Of a stretch of 64,000 bases of DNA, positions 49,990 to 62,760 are shown one piece after another. The stretch's first letter is position 1; the number at the start of each line of letters is the position of its first letter. The stretch is from positions 1,154,501 to 1,218,500 of the forward strand of contig JAODUP010000040.1 in the NCBI GenBank assembly GCA_025642065.1, in the 5' to 3' direction. Origin of the DNA: Paralvinella palmiformis (lineage: Eukaryota > Annelida > Polychaeta > Terebellida > Alvinellidae). The notes beneath the pieces are model-generated. The model saw only the letters and a list, made by a program, of their open reading frames with translations, did no database searches and was not told where the DNA came from. The position numbers and the translations under genes are program-made.

Positions 49990-52545
49990 AACGAGGAATA
50001 CTACTAGGAACTAATTTACATGTTTTGTGCATTATAATTAATATTATAATTACATGGAAAATGGATAGACAGAAAAATGAACGACGATAATACTAGGAAG
50101 TGACGTAATTTGTAACACATAGCATGTAAACTATTATTATTATTATTATTATTACTACCACTTATTATTATTATTATTACTACTATTATTATTATGGTTA
50201 TTTCACTATTGTTGTGCGTATGTATTATATCCGTCTCGTATCTAATCCTCGTTACATATCAGCGGTATTTCGGGTTAGAATAGTCAGTATGTGGTTTGAT
50301 AAAACAAGAAATTCGAAAGTAAACTAAAGCGGCTCAGTATAAACAATCGAGGCTCGCCCTCGATTCTAGATGGTTCATTCTGGCCGAATTGGCCGTTGTT
50401 GATGACCAGTAAATGAGTTTTAGCATTGATTTTACGATGTTTTTGAGTAATTAGAGCGGTGAATAGTGAAGATGATTGTGCTGAGCTATGAACTGGATCG
50501 TCCGTCCCATGTGAACACCTCTTGAGTCTTTATCCGATCAGGTAGCAGATCAATATAAATGCATCTGACCCCGTCCAGTATATTTATGTATTGTGATTGT
50601 GAAAGAAAAGAATCCAGGAGGCGAGCTTCTCACGTCAAAAACAACTTCCTATCGTGGCCTTTACTTTGATGACGTCATCATAACGGTAATTTTCGCCATA
50701 TCGGAGAAAAAGGGTTTTCAATCCTCGTCTTGCTAATGTTCCCTCGATGATCTCATCACGGTTCGTACGTGTTACGTCCTGATGATTAGACTGGAATAAA
50801 CCACGTAAATGTACGTCATCGCGATGATATTAGTATTCATGGTTAATCTAATTATTATTATTATTATTATTTTTTTGATAGTCACTGTAATATAGTCCAG
50901 TCGCTATTTATGCATGTACGTAGGTTCTATTTGTCACACATTATATACATGATCTCTCAACTTATGCAAATCAAACGTGTACAGCCAATCTGATATGTCC
51001 GTCCCACCGCTAGACAGCGCCATCCCTCGACGAGATTATCGCTAGTTATTTATTTGTCCCCAATATGACGTCCTCACTCACTGTCTGTCTTCGTGTAAAT
51101 AATGTAATGTAGAACGTCGTATTTAAGTATTTAGCATTAGTTCCCTTATTTCATACACACACGTGCACACCTCGTACGGACTAGAAATGTGCTCAACAGT
51201 TTTGGAACAGCCACACACACTGGCCTCGATCAAAAAAGGGTTGGTGGGGCCGGATAGAACACGTCATCAGCTGTGATCATGTGCCTAATCATGTGGTTGT
51301 TTGGCGGTGGAGTGTTGTGTCGTAAAGGGGTGCCGTAGAAGCTTGTCACTGTTAAATGATCAATTTGTATATAATGGTAAAAAAAAATTACGGTAGTGTA
51401 TATGTATCATATTATAATATAGTATTAGCGTAGTTTGTTATTTATTACCTAAGCCGAGCATAAATTATGTTGTATGTGTATAAAAAGCTGTTACAAAAAT
51501 GGCGCGCATTCTCAAACGGTACTATTAGTCGGCGTTGTACTTTTAATTTTTCACCATATCACCACCACTCAAAAAGGAGTTGGTTATTATGATTATTACC
51601 ATTATTATTACTAGAATATTATTATTATTATCATCATCGTAATACTAATTGTTATACGCCTGTTATTATTAGTAATGTTATGTATTAACATGGTTGTGAA
51701 TGAGGGTCTTGAGGATAGGATGTGGTGCGCTGTGAGCAAGTGATTGTGGTATATGAAGGTGGGTCATGATTACGTCAGAAGTAGGTCAATTTTCAGTTTG
51801 AAACGGTTAATTAAGCACAACGATTGGACGAATTGGGCAATTGATTTTGTATGTTTGGTGACTATGTATGTTGTATTTATATTCTAGCAATGGTGTTGAT
51901 GAAGATGAGAAATAGTTTGTTTTTATTCTGGGAAATCAAACGGAATTAGCCTCTGACGTCACTAGAGCGCTCGTGTACAGTACTCTGCGAAAAACAGCAA
52001 ATTGTCCCTAGCTTGGTCTATATCGTACTTAAAAACCGATGTATTGGTAATAATAGTAACGGTTATTGATTATTAATTGACGGTCTAAAGCTGCTGTCGG
52101 TGTACCATGTCGACATTTTAACATGGTGTCGTACTAATTAACAGGATGTCCGTTTATTTTAACCAGTTTGCATTATTATTAGTATTAATGTTTTATTATC
52201 AATTTCAGTTTTAAAATCGATTGAGGATCAGGAATATCTGTTTCTTTTATTATCGCTCAGTGTACTTTTTTCTTTTTAAATCGAAGAATGATGTTAATTT
52301 TTGCGTTTTGGTGGCGATAATCGCATCACTCAGAACTGTGTCCTCGAAGGAGACGATCAATTTGTCATGTTCTGTAAGACATCGTCGAGAGTTAATACAC
52401 GATCAACCGGAACAGAAAACGCAACGGAACGCCACCCACTCGCCTATCTAAAAACAACGTCAAACCGGGCGTCTATATGTACATGTTATAAATGTTATAT
52501 TTTAAACGATTTCATAAAAATAGCAACATATTTTAAAAATAAAAG
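49990..52545 (+). other. RBM24 3'UTR region
   Basis: Contains an (ATT)n stretch at 50130-50195 and another at 50850-50872. Candidate polyadenylation signals AATAAA lie at 50795-50800 and 52538-52543. The true end is not determinable here. The AT-rich UTR could hold regulatory motifs, but none is distinctive. Confidence 0.4.
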
Positions 52546-52559
52546 ACCCACTAGTCCGT

Positions 52560-54755
52560 GATACTTTTGTTGTGTTGAATCGAGTGGCTGAATTGAATGG
52601 TTGTACGTGCTAAAGGGATGTGGGATTAATACTCTTTCGGTTAAATACTAATTGCCGACTGTTGTGTACGGTTGTGTTAACCATATACCGTTCCCCCTTT
52701 TTGGGGGGGTATGAAACGTGACCGGATCATTTAGTATTAAGGTTTAACGCACAAACATATATTAGTACAAACATAGCACATATACAACATGGATTATTTT
52801 GACTGCTGTTGGATTTAATTGTTTGATAGTTTTATAATATCTTCTTTTTACGATGTACTATGGGTCCAACAAATTTATCCTCCAGCATGGATCCAGTTTT
52901 GGTGTCGGTTTAGAGGTCATTAGGAACGACACCCCCGTTAGAGTCGGTGTTTTAGAATTATACGCCTTGGCCATCTCGCTCTCTCTCTCTCTCTCTGTGT
53001 GTGGTACTGTTAGGGTTGGACTCGAATGAAGTAACGTATTAATCGGATGTTTCCTTGAGGTGTCAATCCTCGGCCACATGTTCCAGGTATGACTAACCTA
53101 ATGGGTTAATTACATCCCTTCCATTAACTGATACCTGATGTGGTAGAAGATGACTAGTCTCGCCGACTTCAGCAATATGCAACCCAGCTTATAACAAAAT
53201 GACAACAAACTAGAACGCTTAGAGAATGTGCTCATTGATGAACTTAATCTATTTCGATGCATAGATTCTATCAAATACAGATAACTTGACACGAATTGTT
53301 TATATACCGCTTTACTAAATAATAAAGAATGTATGACAAAATAATAATAATATACCCGTAATGAAAAGAACAGCTCACGAAACCGTTGAGCAGCGCAACT
53401 CGGAAACTAATCATAAATAAACAATAGTGATAACCTCTGATGCTGCACATTTCCGCTGAAAGATGGCGTTAATGAATTCTGCACGTGTGGTATTTTGTCC
53501 TTTTACCCTCACTTTTGACAAACATACATATAACAATATGAATTGGATTTCTCTTGTGGGTAATTAGATATATCGATATATTAAAATTTAATTAGTCGAT
53601 TCGGCTTGTTCCGTATTTATTGATTGTCGATATGCAAAGATGTAAGTTGCAGTTGTGGTAGAAAGAGGATTATCCTATACGTTTAGATTTAGTAAGTCTT
53701 TGTTATCTATTCCGTATTGCCAATTGTCTATATATTATCATGATTTGCTCTTCTGTGTGCCTGGGCTTTTTTGTTCGCTACTAACACACACACAGAGATA
53801 GAGAGAGAAAGGGAGAGAGACTATCGGGATGGGGGGGGTTCCCACACACGTTCATCTGGTAGCAGAAAACCATTCACTTTCCCCAACAAAGCAGAGGTAA
53901 TCTTACCAATTAAATATTAATTACTAAACATTCCGTGACCCTGTTACCTTAGAAGTGATAATGATTATCGGCAATTACTGAACATCTGGAACCTAATTCT
54001 AGTCTGACATAACCTCATTAATAAAATTTTATTATTCGCAAATAAATACCCTGGCCAGTTTCTTGGTGACCAATCGCCGTTACGTCATCGGGTAGTTGGG
54101 CGTCCACAGTTGAGTAATGCTATTTCCAATAATTAAAACGGCTATTGAATGAAACAATTCTAGTTTAGGGGTGAGGTTTTAATATCCTCTGGCGTGTGTC
54201 TGGTTCGTGTTGGCCCACCAGTGGTGGCCATTTTAACCGAGGTTGTCACGTGATCCGTGGTGAGATTAGACGCGAATATGGCGTGACTGTTAAGCGTGAA
54301 CGTTGTTAGTGTTAATATTGACATGGTAAGCCGGCAATTAACTCGGAGACGTACGTCTTCGTGGCCAAATCTCTTCTTAGCCCCGTCAGCTCGTCACACG
54401 CTAGAAAACAATTTTGGTCAGCAGCACTTGGGATGGTAAATAGTCCGATCACGGTATTACCATAAATTATGTATATCTGTAAATAGCACTTGAAGACGTA
54501 ATAAATCTATACGGAAACAAAGAATTAACTAAATTAATCGAATAGTTTTAGACGAAAACTAATTTATAAAATATATTTTGATGTAAAATTAGAGTCGTTT
54601 ACGGCAAACTTACCCGGAGGACAACATTATGGAATATTTTATGACGTCACGGATAGTAGTTAATATAGCAGAAATTATGTGTTTAGGTCTGAACTAAGTA
54701 TATATCAATAGTTAATAATATCGATTTGAAGAATACCGAAACGGTTTTTACCAGC
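52560..54755. other. Intergenic DNA right of RBM24
   Basis: AT-rich, with a short CT run at 52977-52996 and a GA-rich patch near 53793-53820. No gene recognised. Confidence 0.5.
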
Positions 54756-54759
54756 AGCA

Positions 54760-55720
54760 CCCATCAATAGCAGCATAACTAATACCAATAATCACAATAC
54801 CAACGTCATTAAACATCACCATTATCATATTAATCAACAGCACCAATAACAACAACAACATAATGAAAATTAAATCAATAATACCAGCAGCAGCAACAAC
54901 AACATAACTAATACAATCTTAAAGATCATGAACAACGACATCACAAACATCAAAAACGTTATCACTAACATTAAAAACATCAACAACATCATCACGACCA
55001 ATAACAATAACACCAATAACAAAACACCGCTTAACAATGACACCAACAAAACACAAAACTAGCAACAACAATAACACGTAACAAAACACCACTTAACAAT
55101 CACACCAACAAAACACAAAACAAAGTTAGCAACAACAATAACACGTAACAAAACAACAACAAAACACCACTTAACAATCACACCAACAAAACACATAACA
55201 AAACTAGCAACAACAATAACACGTAACAAAACAACAACAAAACACCACTTAACAATGACATCAACAAAACACAAAATAAAAATATCTACAACAAAAACAC
55301 GTAACAAAACATCCCTTAACAATGCCATCAACAAAAAGCAGACTAAAACAAAAACACTACATAACAATGACACCAACATCAACACTAAACAAAACAAAAA
55401 GTCAACAACAAAACAATAACGAAACACCACTTAGCAATGACACCAACAATAACAAAACACAAAACAAAAATATCAACAACAAAACACGTACAATAACAAC
55501 CAAAACACACTAATATAATTTTTTTAAATAATGACAACAACACCAGCTCCGTCAAACAAAAAAAAACAAAAAACACACAACAACACTAGCAACAACTGTA
55601 AGAGTGACAACAAAACATCAACAAACCACACCAACACCCCACAATTAACAACAACAAAAACGACTACAACGACGACGATAACAACAATAACAACAACTAA
55701 TATACAACTCAGTAATCCTT
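54760..55720. repeat. AC/AAC-rich, strand-asymmetric array with 67-79 bp units
   Basis: The plus strand is almost free of G for about 900 bp. Between about 55020 and 55480 an imperfect unit containing aacaataacacgtaacaaaa and caccacttaacaatgacacc recurs 5-6 times, with spacings of 67 and 79 bp where measured. Minus-strand frames of Val/Leu/Phe/Cys codons are a composition effect. Confidence 0.85.
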
Positions 55721-56162
55721 ATCATATTTATTCAGAACAAAAGCAGACCAAATACGTACTAGTATCTCAGCAGGAGCTGTGACCCACACCAGATTAACCT
55801 GTCTATTATAATATTATATAGATATTATTGTCTAGATCTGACGATTTACGTGGAAAGACATTGTCTAGATCTAGATAGACATAGAACAACTCACGATGAT
55901 GATCTGTTGATAATCAAGTCTGTAGTAATTGATAAACCTATCTATCATTCTATGGCTGAAGAGAGACTGACAAAGACTTGCTGAGTCAGGTAAGGGCTAC
56001 ACCGTACACAGAAATGTTGTTATTATTGGTGACCTCGACATGACCTTGTTTTCTTGAAGACTAAAAAAAAACTTGTTTGTTTGTTGGCAGAAACGGTCGA
56101 GCTGAGGGAGGAAGCTATGTTTATTCGTAAGATGTAATATGGTTTAACCTACGAAAGAAGTT

Positions 56163-56193
<31 letters not shown>

Positions 56194-56380
56194 GGCAAAC
56201 AAACATACATATAGACAGAGGCGTAAACATACGAAATGACATTTAATGAAAATTTACAGACAGATAAAAGGATATCCAGGTGACAATAACAGGCATTAGG
56301 ACGTTTCCAGTTCGAGTCTGCCATAGATCGTACAGTATGTCAGGCACTAGTGATGTTCTACGCTGAAGAAGCGGCCTACT

Positions 56381-56438
<58 letters not shown>

Positions 56439-58300
56439 GATTGAGACATTGTGAGAAATATTATGTCAGGAAAGGCAATACCTTCTTGTCTACAGATGAC
56501 AGATGACAGGAGGTATACAGTGGATGTATGAATCTGTCATAAAATTGTATAATAGACTTAACAAAGACCTACAAACATTTCAGTTCTAAGTCTACATGCA
56601 CATGCTGTCTAAATAAATAATGATTTGGCCGTTTATTACAAGCCTAAACCGAGTCAAACTTTTAAAACACCACATCAACACCAACAAAATAAAGTTGAGT
56701 TTTGATCTGTTTCAGTTACTAGCTAACAGTGACTTAATAAAACAGGTTTTCAAATAATGTCAAGTTATTATTGTCATATGCTACCGAGTTAACCATATGT
56801 CGCTTACAATATTGTGCACTCAATGACATCTGTAGTAAGAAAATAATCTATTTATAGTTATGAGGATCAAATTTTCTGGACGGTTTGTTGGTGGGATAAC
56901 TTTTAGTACGACCGATAATTATATAATGCCCGCAGACGACCTCCCCCCCCCCTCTGTGTGTGTGTGTGTGTGTAATGCCTAATCTAGCAATATAAAGGTT
57001 AAAGTTGAACATTTCATTTCCCTATGGGGTAGCCTTTCGGGTGATATGTCTCAGGTGATAAATCACTTCCTTACCTATATGATCTATTTTGGTTACCTAC
57101 ATACATACATACTGCCATACGCAATTTTTATCATCTATATGATATATTATGTATATATGACTCCACCTTTGTGAAGTATGGTTTGTATACCTATATGATA
57201 TATTAGATGTATGGCTTCATGTATGCGATATATGTGTATTGCTCGACGCTATATGATATATTGCGAACACTGCGCTACCAAATGAAATATAGTGCACATG
57301 GCTCCACTTATATGCTGTAATGTTTATGACTCCATCTACATGAAATTTGTGCGTGTGCGTGCGTGTGTGCGTGTGCGTGTGTGCGCGCGCGTGTGTGTCC
57401 CCACCTATGTGATAATCTAAATGTCAAAAGCCAATGTCAGCCATGAACGTAATACTTGGAATGTGAAATAAATATACGGAGCCATGCATTGTGAGTGTGC
57501 TCCTGTGTGCGTGCATGCGCGCGCGCGTGTGTGTACATATATGTGCGTACAGGCATGCGTGCGTGTGTCCGTCGATCGGTCGGCCCGTCTTAAACAGCCC
57601 CGCGGTGGTCCATTAGGCGGGTCTCCAATGTTTACAGAGCTGTCAATAAACCAATGTTTACCTGTTTACACTGTCATCATATTTGTTCGCGGTTGGTCCA
57701 TCCTCGTCCAATATGCTGACGTAAGCACTTTATAGCCGTGAATTTTACACTACAAACATATAAAGTTCAACACGAAAAGTTTTATACTCTATATAATCTC
57801 TACAATTGCCAAGTATGGCCGTCTGTCCTAGACGTCGGTGATTCTAGCTGAAGATCAATGCTACAGCCAGTCTTTTAGAAGGCAGAGCAATACAATAATG
57901 CAAAACACGCATATACGCGTGCACGGATATTATATTTATGCGCACCACGAAAGAAGAAAAGAAGGCAGCAATGCGCATTAGGCTCAGGAGTGCATGAAAC
58001 ACGACCATGCACGTACGATTTCGCTGTTACATTTTAGAAATATACTTAATAATGCAAACTTGACAATGGGTCATCAATGTTGATGAAAATACGAGTACAG
58101 TACTGTGATGATGTCATATGGAAAACAATATTGGCTTAATCTCACAATAACGTACGATGCTAGAGTCTGCTCTAGGGGGGGGGGGTTGTAAGACCCCACA
58201 CCACCCCACCAAATCTATATCTAAATGCCAGGCCACGTTTTGTTTTACTCACGATAAATCATTCATAGCTACACCGACATATTACCACTTACATTACCAT
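55720..58300. other. Intergenic DNA with several microsatellites
   Basis: Contains a GACA run (56166-56192), CA/AT (56390-56439), C9/TG (56940-56972), GC/GT alternation (57350-57400 and 57500-57540) and a G-run near 58176. No gene seen. Confidence 0.6.
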
Positions 58301-58860
58301 CAATATTAAAATTTACATCACCCCGTCACCCATTGCAACACATCATCACCCACTGCTTCATCTATTACATCATCCCATCACCCGTTACACCACCTCACCA
58401 CCCACTGCGTAATCACATCACCCATTACATCATGTTATCATCCATTCCATCGTCCATACAATCCTAGCATATTCCCATCACCCATTACATCACCCATTCA
58501 CCCACTATATAACTCCATCAATCTTTACATCACGCCATCATCCATTATATAACCACATCACCCACCACCCATTCGATTACCCCATCACTCATTACATCAC
58601 TCATTACATCACCAATTACATCACCAATTACATCACCAATTACATCACCAATTACATCACCAATTACATCACCAATTACATCACCAATTACATCACCAAT
58701 TACATCACCAATTACATCACGCCAGCACCCGCCAAATCACCCCATCCAGGATTACTTCATCCCATCACCCATTACATACCTCGTTATATTATCCCATTAG
58801 CTATTACATAACCTATTACATAAAACATTGCACCACCTATTGCATCACGTATTAGATCAC
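58300..58860. repeat. Degenerate CATCACCCATTACAT repeat with a perfect 12-bp core
   Basis: Loose units of catcacccattacat character extend over 560 bp. From about 58607 to 58715 they give way to about 9 perfect copies of the 12-mer caattacatcac. Confidence 0.9.
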
Positions 58861-58886
58861 CATAATGTTACACTTCATCACCAATA

Positions 58887-58888
<2 letters not shown>

Positions 58889-58920
<32 letters not shown>

Positions 58921-58946
58921 GAGAGAGAGAGAGAGAGAGAGAGAGA
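58889..58946. repeat. Compound microsatellite (AC)n(GA)n
   Basis: About 14 AC units, then after GAA about 12 GA units. Confidence 0.95.
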
Positions 58947-59159
58947 AGTGGGTGTCTATAGCGGACTCTTTATTGTTGTTTTTTTTCTCTTTCTCGTAGT
59001 AATCAAAGAGGCATTGACAGAGATATTCAATAGTTGCCATTACAAACATATGGATCAATCATCAGCGGATTAAATCTAGATAAGTGATTTCTTATACGGA
59101 AATGGCTAAAGTCTAATTAGTCGAACATCAACTTGAATCTCTAATCTGTCTATAGGGGG

Positions 59160-59965
59160 GGGGGGGGCTGTTTGATATATATTCCAATCTGGTATAACAT
59201 AAGGGGTAACTTTTGGTATGGATTCCAATCTGGTATAACATGAGGGGGTATTTCTTTGGCATCGACTCCAATCTGGTTTAAGTTACTTGGGTACCTTTCG
59301 GTATATACTGCAATTGTAATAATCTGGTCCAACATGAAGAGGTAGGTACCTTTTAAATAGACCACAATCTGATATAACATGAGGAGGTGCCTCACGGTAT
59401 AGACTACAAGCTGGTTTAACTTGAGTGGTACATTTTGGTATAGACTTCAATCAGGTATAACACGAAGGGTACGTTTTGGCATAGACTACAATCTGGTACA
59501 ACATGAAAGGGTACCTTTTGGTATAGACTCCAATAAAGGTATAACACGAAAGTATACCTTTTGGTAAAGACTCCAATCTGGTCTAACAAGAGGGAGTACC
59601 TTCTGGTGTAGACTTCAATCTGGTATAACTTGACGGGGTATTTTTTATATCGACTCCAATTTTGTATGACTTGTGTGGGCACCTTTTGGTTTAGACTCCA
59701 ATCTTGTATGACTTTTGTGGGCGGGCACCTTTTGGTTTAGACTCCAATCTTGTATGACTTGTGTGGGCACCTTTTGGTTTAGACTCCAATCTGATATGAC
59801 TTGTGAGGGATCTTTGATATATGCGTATAAAGTAGGAGGCGTATCTATTTTTTTTATAAAGCCTCAATGTGGGTTTGGTATTTTAATCTGATATAAAATG
59901 AATGGTGCTATTAGCGTTGACTCCAGTTTGGTATAACATGAGTGGGATACCGGTTAGTGTAGACT
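59160..59965. repeat. About 43-bp minisatellite, 17-19 diverged copies
   Basis: The unit is of the type ggtaccttttggtatagact followed by ccaatctggtataacatgag. Units are most alike at 59660-59800, where the unit is 42-50 bp. The minus-strand open frames with 14-residue periodicity (QIGVYTKRY) come from the array. Confidence 0.9.
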
Positions 59966-60120
59966 CAGTCTGGTTAACACGATACCTAATCAATAATCAT
60001 TTGCCTACGATTGATTAACACTCCGACATAATGTCAATATTAGCGTTATATGATTTATTATAATGGGACAAATTATAAATAATTATAATAAATAAAATCA
60101 TTATTTAAAGTCTGTGTGTA

Positions 60121-60640
60121 ATGTCTAGCTTCTCAAGTAGTGTTTGCCTGTCTGTATATGTCACTGCCTGCCTGGCTCTATATAGCACTTTGTTTGCTTG
60201 TCTGTATATGTCACTGCCTGCCTGGCTCTATATAGCACTTTGTTTGCCTGTCTGTTTGTCATTTTGTCTGTGTCACTCTCTTTTATGTCGTCTTCACTTT
60301 TTATCTCTGACTCTCTGCCTGTCTATCACTCTCCTGTCTGTTACTATGTTAAACTAAATTTCTGTCACTCTGCCTGTCTGCCTCTGTAATTTTGCCTGTC
60401 TGTAACACTTCCTATCTTTCAATCTCTAACTATTTCGGTCTATGGCTGTCGACCTACCTGCACGTCTATCTGTTTACTCGTATGTATGTCTTCCTGTCTG
60501 AACTTTTATGCCAAACTTTTTGTATCTACTTGCATCCGCCCTCCGTGCTTGCTGTACCTGTCTGTGTAGACATGTATATGCTCGCCGTTTCGAACTTTCC
60601 CCCCTTTCTGTCTACTTGTCTGCCTGCCTGTCTGCCGGAT
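60121..60640. repeat. CTGT/CTGC-rich simple-sequence tract with a 50-bp duplication
   Basis: The block starting gtttgcctgtctgtatatgt at 60142 recurs at 60192 with one change. The rest is irregular ctgcctgtctg sequence. Confidence 0.8.
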
Positions 60641-60856
60641 CTGTAGGAGGCGTTTAGTAATCTCAGCACCGTTGTACGCGGTACCTGTTTTCCTAAAATA
60701 CAGTTATATCGGGATAATAGTTCTGACGTCAGCGATTTGCGTCTGTGTGCGTGTGTTTTTGTTCGGTGGGTGGGGGAAGGTGAGGGATGCGATACGTCAA
60801 ACAAAGAACAAAATGGCCGTATTTTCGAAACCAATCCCCCCCTCCCCAGAACACCT

Positions 60857-60972
60857 GTCTCTGGTCAAGTAGCCACATCTTAACATCACCAGATCCATTT
60901 AGATTTCCATACAAGATTATATCATCGCTACTTAACAGACACAGGCTCCAGCACACAGCATCTTGTCGGCTT
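60857..60972 (-). other. Possible WD40-like coding fragment
   Basis: The minus-strand translation reads QDAVCWSLCLLSSDDIILYG and then NGSGDVKMW, which looks like one WD40 repeat blade (hydrophobic strands, S-G-D, terminal MW). It ends DQRQ at a CAG|GTGTTC that could be a donor. The upstream border (aaaaag) is a poor acceptor. It is either a stray exon, a pseudogene scrap or coincidence. Confidence 0.2.
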
Positions 60973-61256
60973 TTTGTACTTAACGTGTGGAATGGCGGGG
61001 GGGATTGGTGGTGGTGGTGGGGGCGGAGGGGATTGACTTCTTCCACCACGTGGCCCACTCGCTGTTTCCAAACGCTTCACGTAAATGTCAGTTATCGCGG
61101 AGCCGGACTCGTCGAAATATTGTACAAATATCAGCGGTAACAGCGAGCTTTATGGATAAACACTGGAAATTAGCGGTCTTAAGCTCGCCATGTACCATTG
61201 TGGATTTCGCCGCCATTTTTTTGCTATCAGGAAAACGTTGCTTACCGGATTGAAAA

Positions 61257-61391
61257 ATGGCGAAGGCTGGTGTTTCGAATCCGTCATTCTCCCACGATGA
61301 TAGGCCCGCCAATCTCGGGTTACTTTTCATAGGCGCTGCTTTGCCCCTTCTCCATGAGCAATGCATCCCCTGCAGCCTGGTCAATGTATTG
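61257..61391 (+). CDS. Candidate first coding exon of an unrecognised gene
   Basis: An ATG with the context gaaaaATGGCG opens 45 codons that end exactly at TTG|gtatgt (donor at 61392). The peptide begins MAKAGVSNPSFSHDDRPANL and continues with a hydrophobic stretch GLLFIGAALPLL. The preceding 50 bp include cgccgccattttt, a YY1-type site often found at animal promoters, in a CpG-richer patch. Function unknown. The evidence is splice grammar and promoter context, not homology. Confidence 0.35.
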
Positions 61392-61520
61392 GTATGTAGG
61401 GCCAAACTTAAGAAGGGGGCTTATTTACCCCCTTTTACTTTAATTGTTAAGTACTCGGGGAGGGTCTAGTGAAAATATCAAAACCATTATGGGATGGTTA
61501 TAACTCATAAGAGACAAACA

Positions 61521-61580
61521 TATGCCATATATATTATGACATATATATTATGACATATATATTATGACATATATGGCATA
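61521..61580. repeat. 14-bp unit triplicated within a palindromic frame
   Basis: Three perfect copies of catatatattatga are flanked by tatgccatatat on the left and its inverse atatatggcata on the right. Confidence 0.9.
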
Positions 61581-61819
61581 ATGTTTGGTGTGTTTGAATG
61601 GCCATGCCTCCAATCATTAGCAATGGGTCATGACCTATCTAGCGGACGCCCCTCCCCCATATTCTAGTAACTAGCTTGGGACGCCTACAAATTCTTGCTT
61701 CTATATTTTAGTCAAATTTGTATCCGTTTGTTTATTTTTTGTTTACCTTCGGTACTGGTTACACTCGGAACTATTGGCCGAGGAGCCAATTCTCTCTTGT
61801 TTGGAAATGTTTCATGAAC

Positions 61820-61907
61820 ACGTCTAACAATGAGATTCGAACCCGGACGCGGAGATTCGCAACCCATCGTTCTATCCACACCGCTATTGCATGGCGCCCC
61901 GTACGGC
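61820..61907 (-). mobile_element. tRNA-like SINE fragment (family C)
   Basis: Minus strand: ggcgccatgcaatagcggtg and box B ccgggttcgaatctcattg. It is related in layout to the fragment at 21975-22096. It abuts the family A SINE at 61937. Confidence 0.55.
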
Positions 61908-61936
61908 GCGGGGAGGATGTCTGATTGGCGTTTATG

Positions 61937-62131
61937 ATGATTGATGATTGCTGTTTGTGGCCACTTTTGTGCACGTGATAGGCTAAATGGGCCGAGCGAC
62001 CTACAAGGGTAATGTAGCGAAGTCAAAGACGAAACAACCTTCAGATTTACCATCGCCGAGATTCGAACACGGCTGGTAGTGAGTGATCTGTCGTCCAACA
62101 CGCTACCGCTAGACCACGGAGGCGCCTACGT
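61937..62131 (-). mobile_element. tRNA-derived SINE, family A, copy 3, with target-site duplication
   Basis: Minus strand: ggcgcctccgtggtctagcg, box B gtgttcgaatctcgg, then the family body gtttcgtctttgacttcgct, gtcgctcggcccatttagcc, and an end tcaatcatca. It is flanked by the 12-bp direct repeat ttggcgtttatg at 61925-61936 and 62132-62143, which marks the exact insertion. Confidence 0.9.
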
Positions 62132-62462
62132 TTGGCGTTTATGGTATGTACCGTGGCAAAACCCTATTGTACTTACCCGGAGCATCATTTTGGGGAAGAT
62201 AAGATTGATGGGCAGTTGTTAAGAACATTTGCTTCGTTCTATCACGGTGCCGTGCTTCGTATGAATAATAATATTTCTTTTTCTACCGCCGGATGTGCAA
62301 TTATTTTGTGTCAAATGACGACCCACTTAATAGGTGGATTTTCCTTTATCGCGTTAACAAAGAAGGAATGAACTTTTCGTTCTGAAAACTACAAAGAAAA
62401 ACGAAATATCAACTTTAGAACAAAGTCAATAACTCGATGGTTTCATCCGAGCAGCCATTAAG

Positions 62463-62552
62463 AAATGTATGTTATCAGAGATGATGTTTTCTATGCTAAA
62501 AATGGCAAGAAAATTGGTGAATTTGGTAATTTATTGGCGTTTATTGGGACAG
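62463..62552 (+). CDS. Candidate internal exon of the same unrecognised gene
   Basis: A 90-bp stretch between ccattaag and ACAG|gtaaca is open in two frames. The phase-0 frame (KCMLSEMMFSMLKMARKL...) would follow the exon ending at 61391. The other frame, MYVIRDDVFYAKNGKKIGEF from an ATG at 62465, ends in phase 1, matching the exon at 63782. The acceptor is weak (ccattaag). Confidence 0.2.
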
Positions 62553-62596
62553 GTAACAGCATTTCTCATCGGTTATAAATATGTATTATTAAACAA

Positions 62597-62760
62597 GTTG
62601 ACGTTTTGCAGCCACTTTTGTGTACACGGTACGCTAAATGGGCCGAGAAACGTTCAAATGTAATAAGGCGAAGTGAAAGATGAAACACCCTTCAGATATA
62701 GCAACGCTGATATTTGAACCCCGGTGCTAGAGATCGGTGGCCAGAACGTTACTAGTTATC

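Noticed and set aside
55059..55576. Hydrophobic Val/Leu/Cys-rich minus-strand frames that look like membrane proteins
   Set aside because: A by-product of TTG/TGT-rich composition of the AC-rich array; the period of the DNA repeat is visible in the peptide.
59150..59682. Minus-strand frames with 14-residue repeats
   Set aside because: They derive from the 43-bp minisatellite and are broken at unit length changes.
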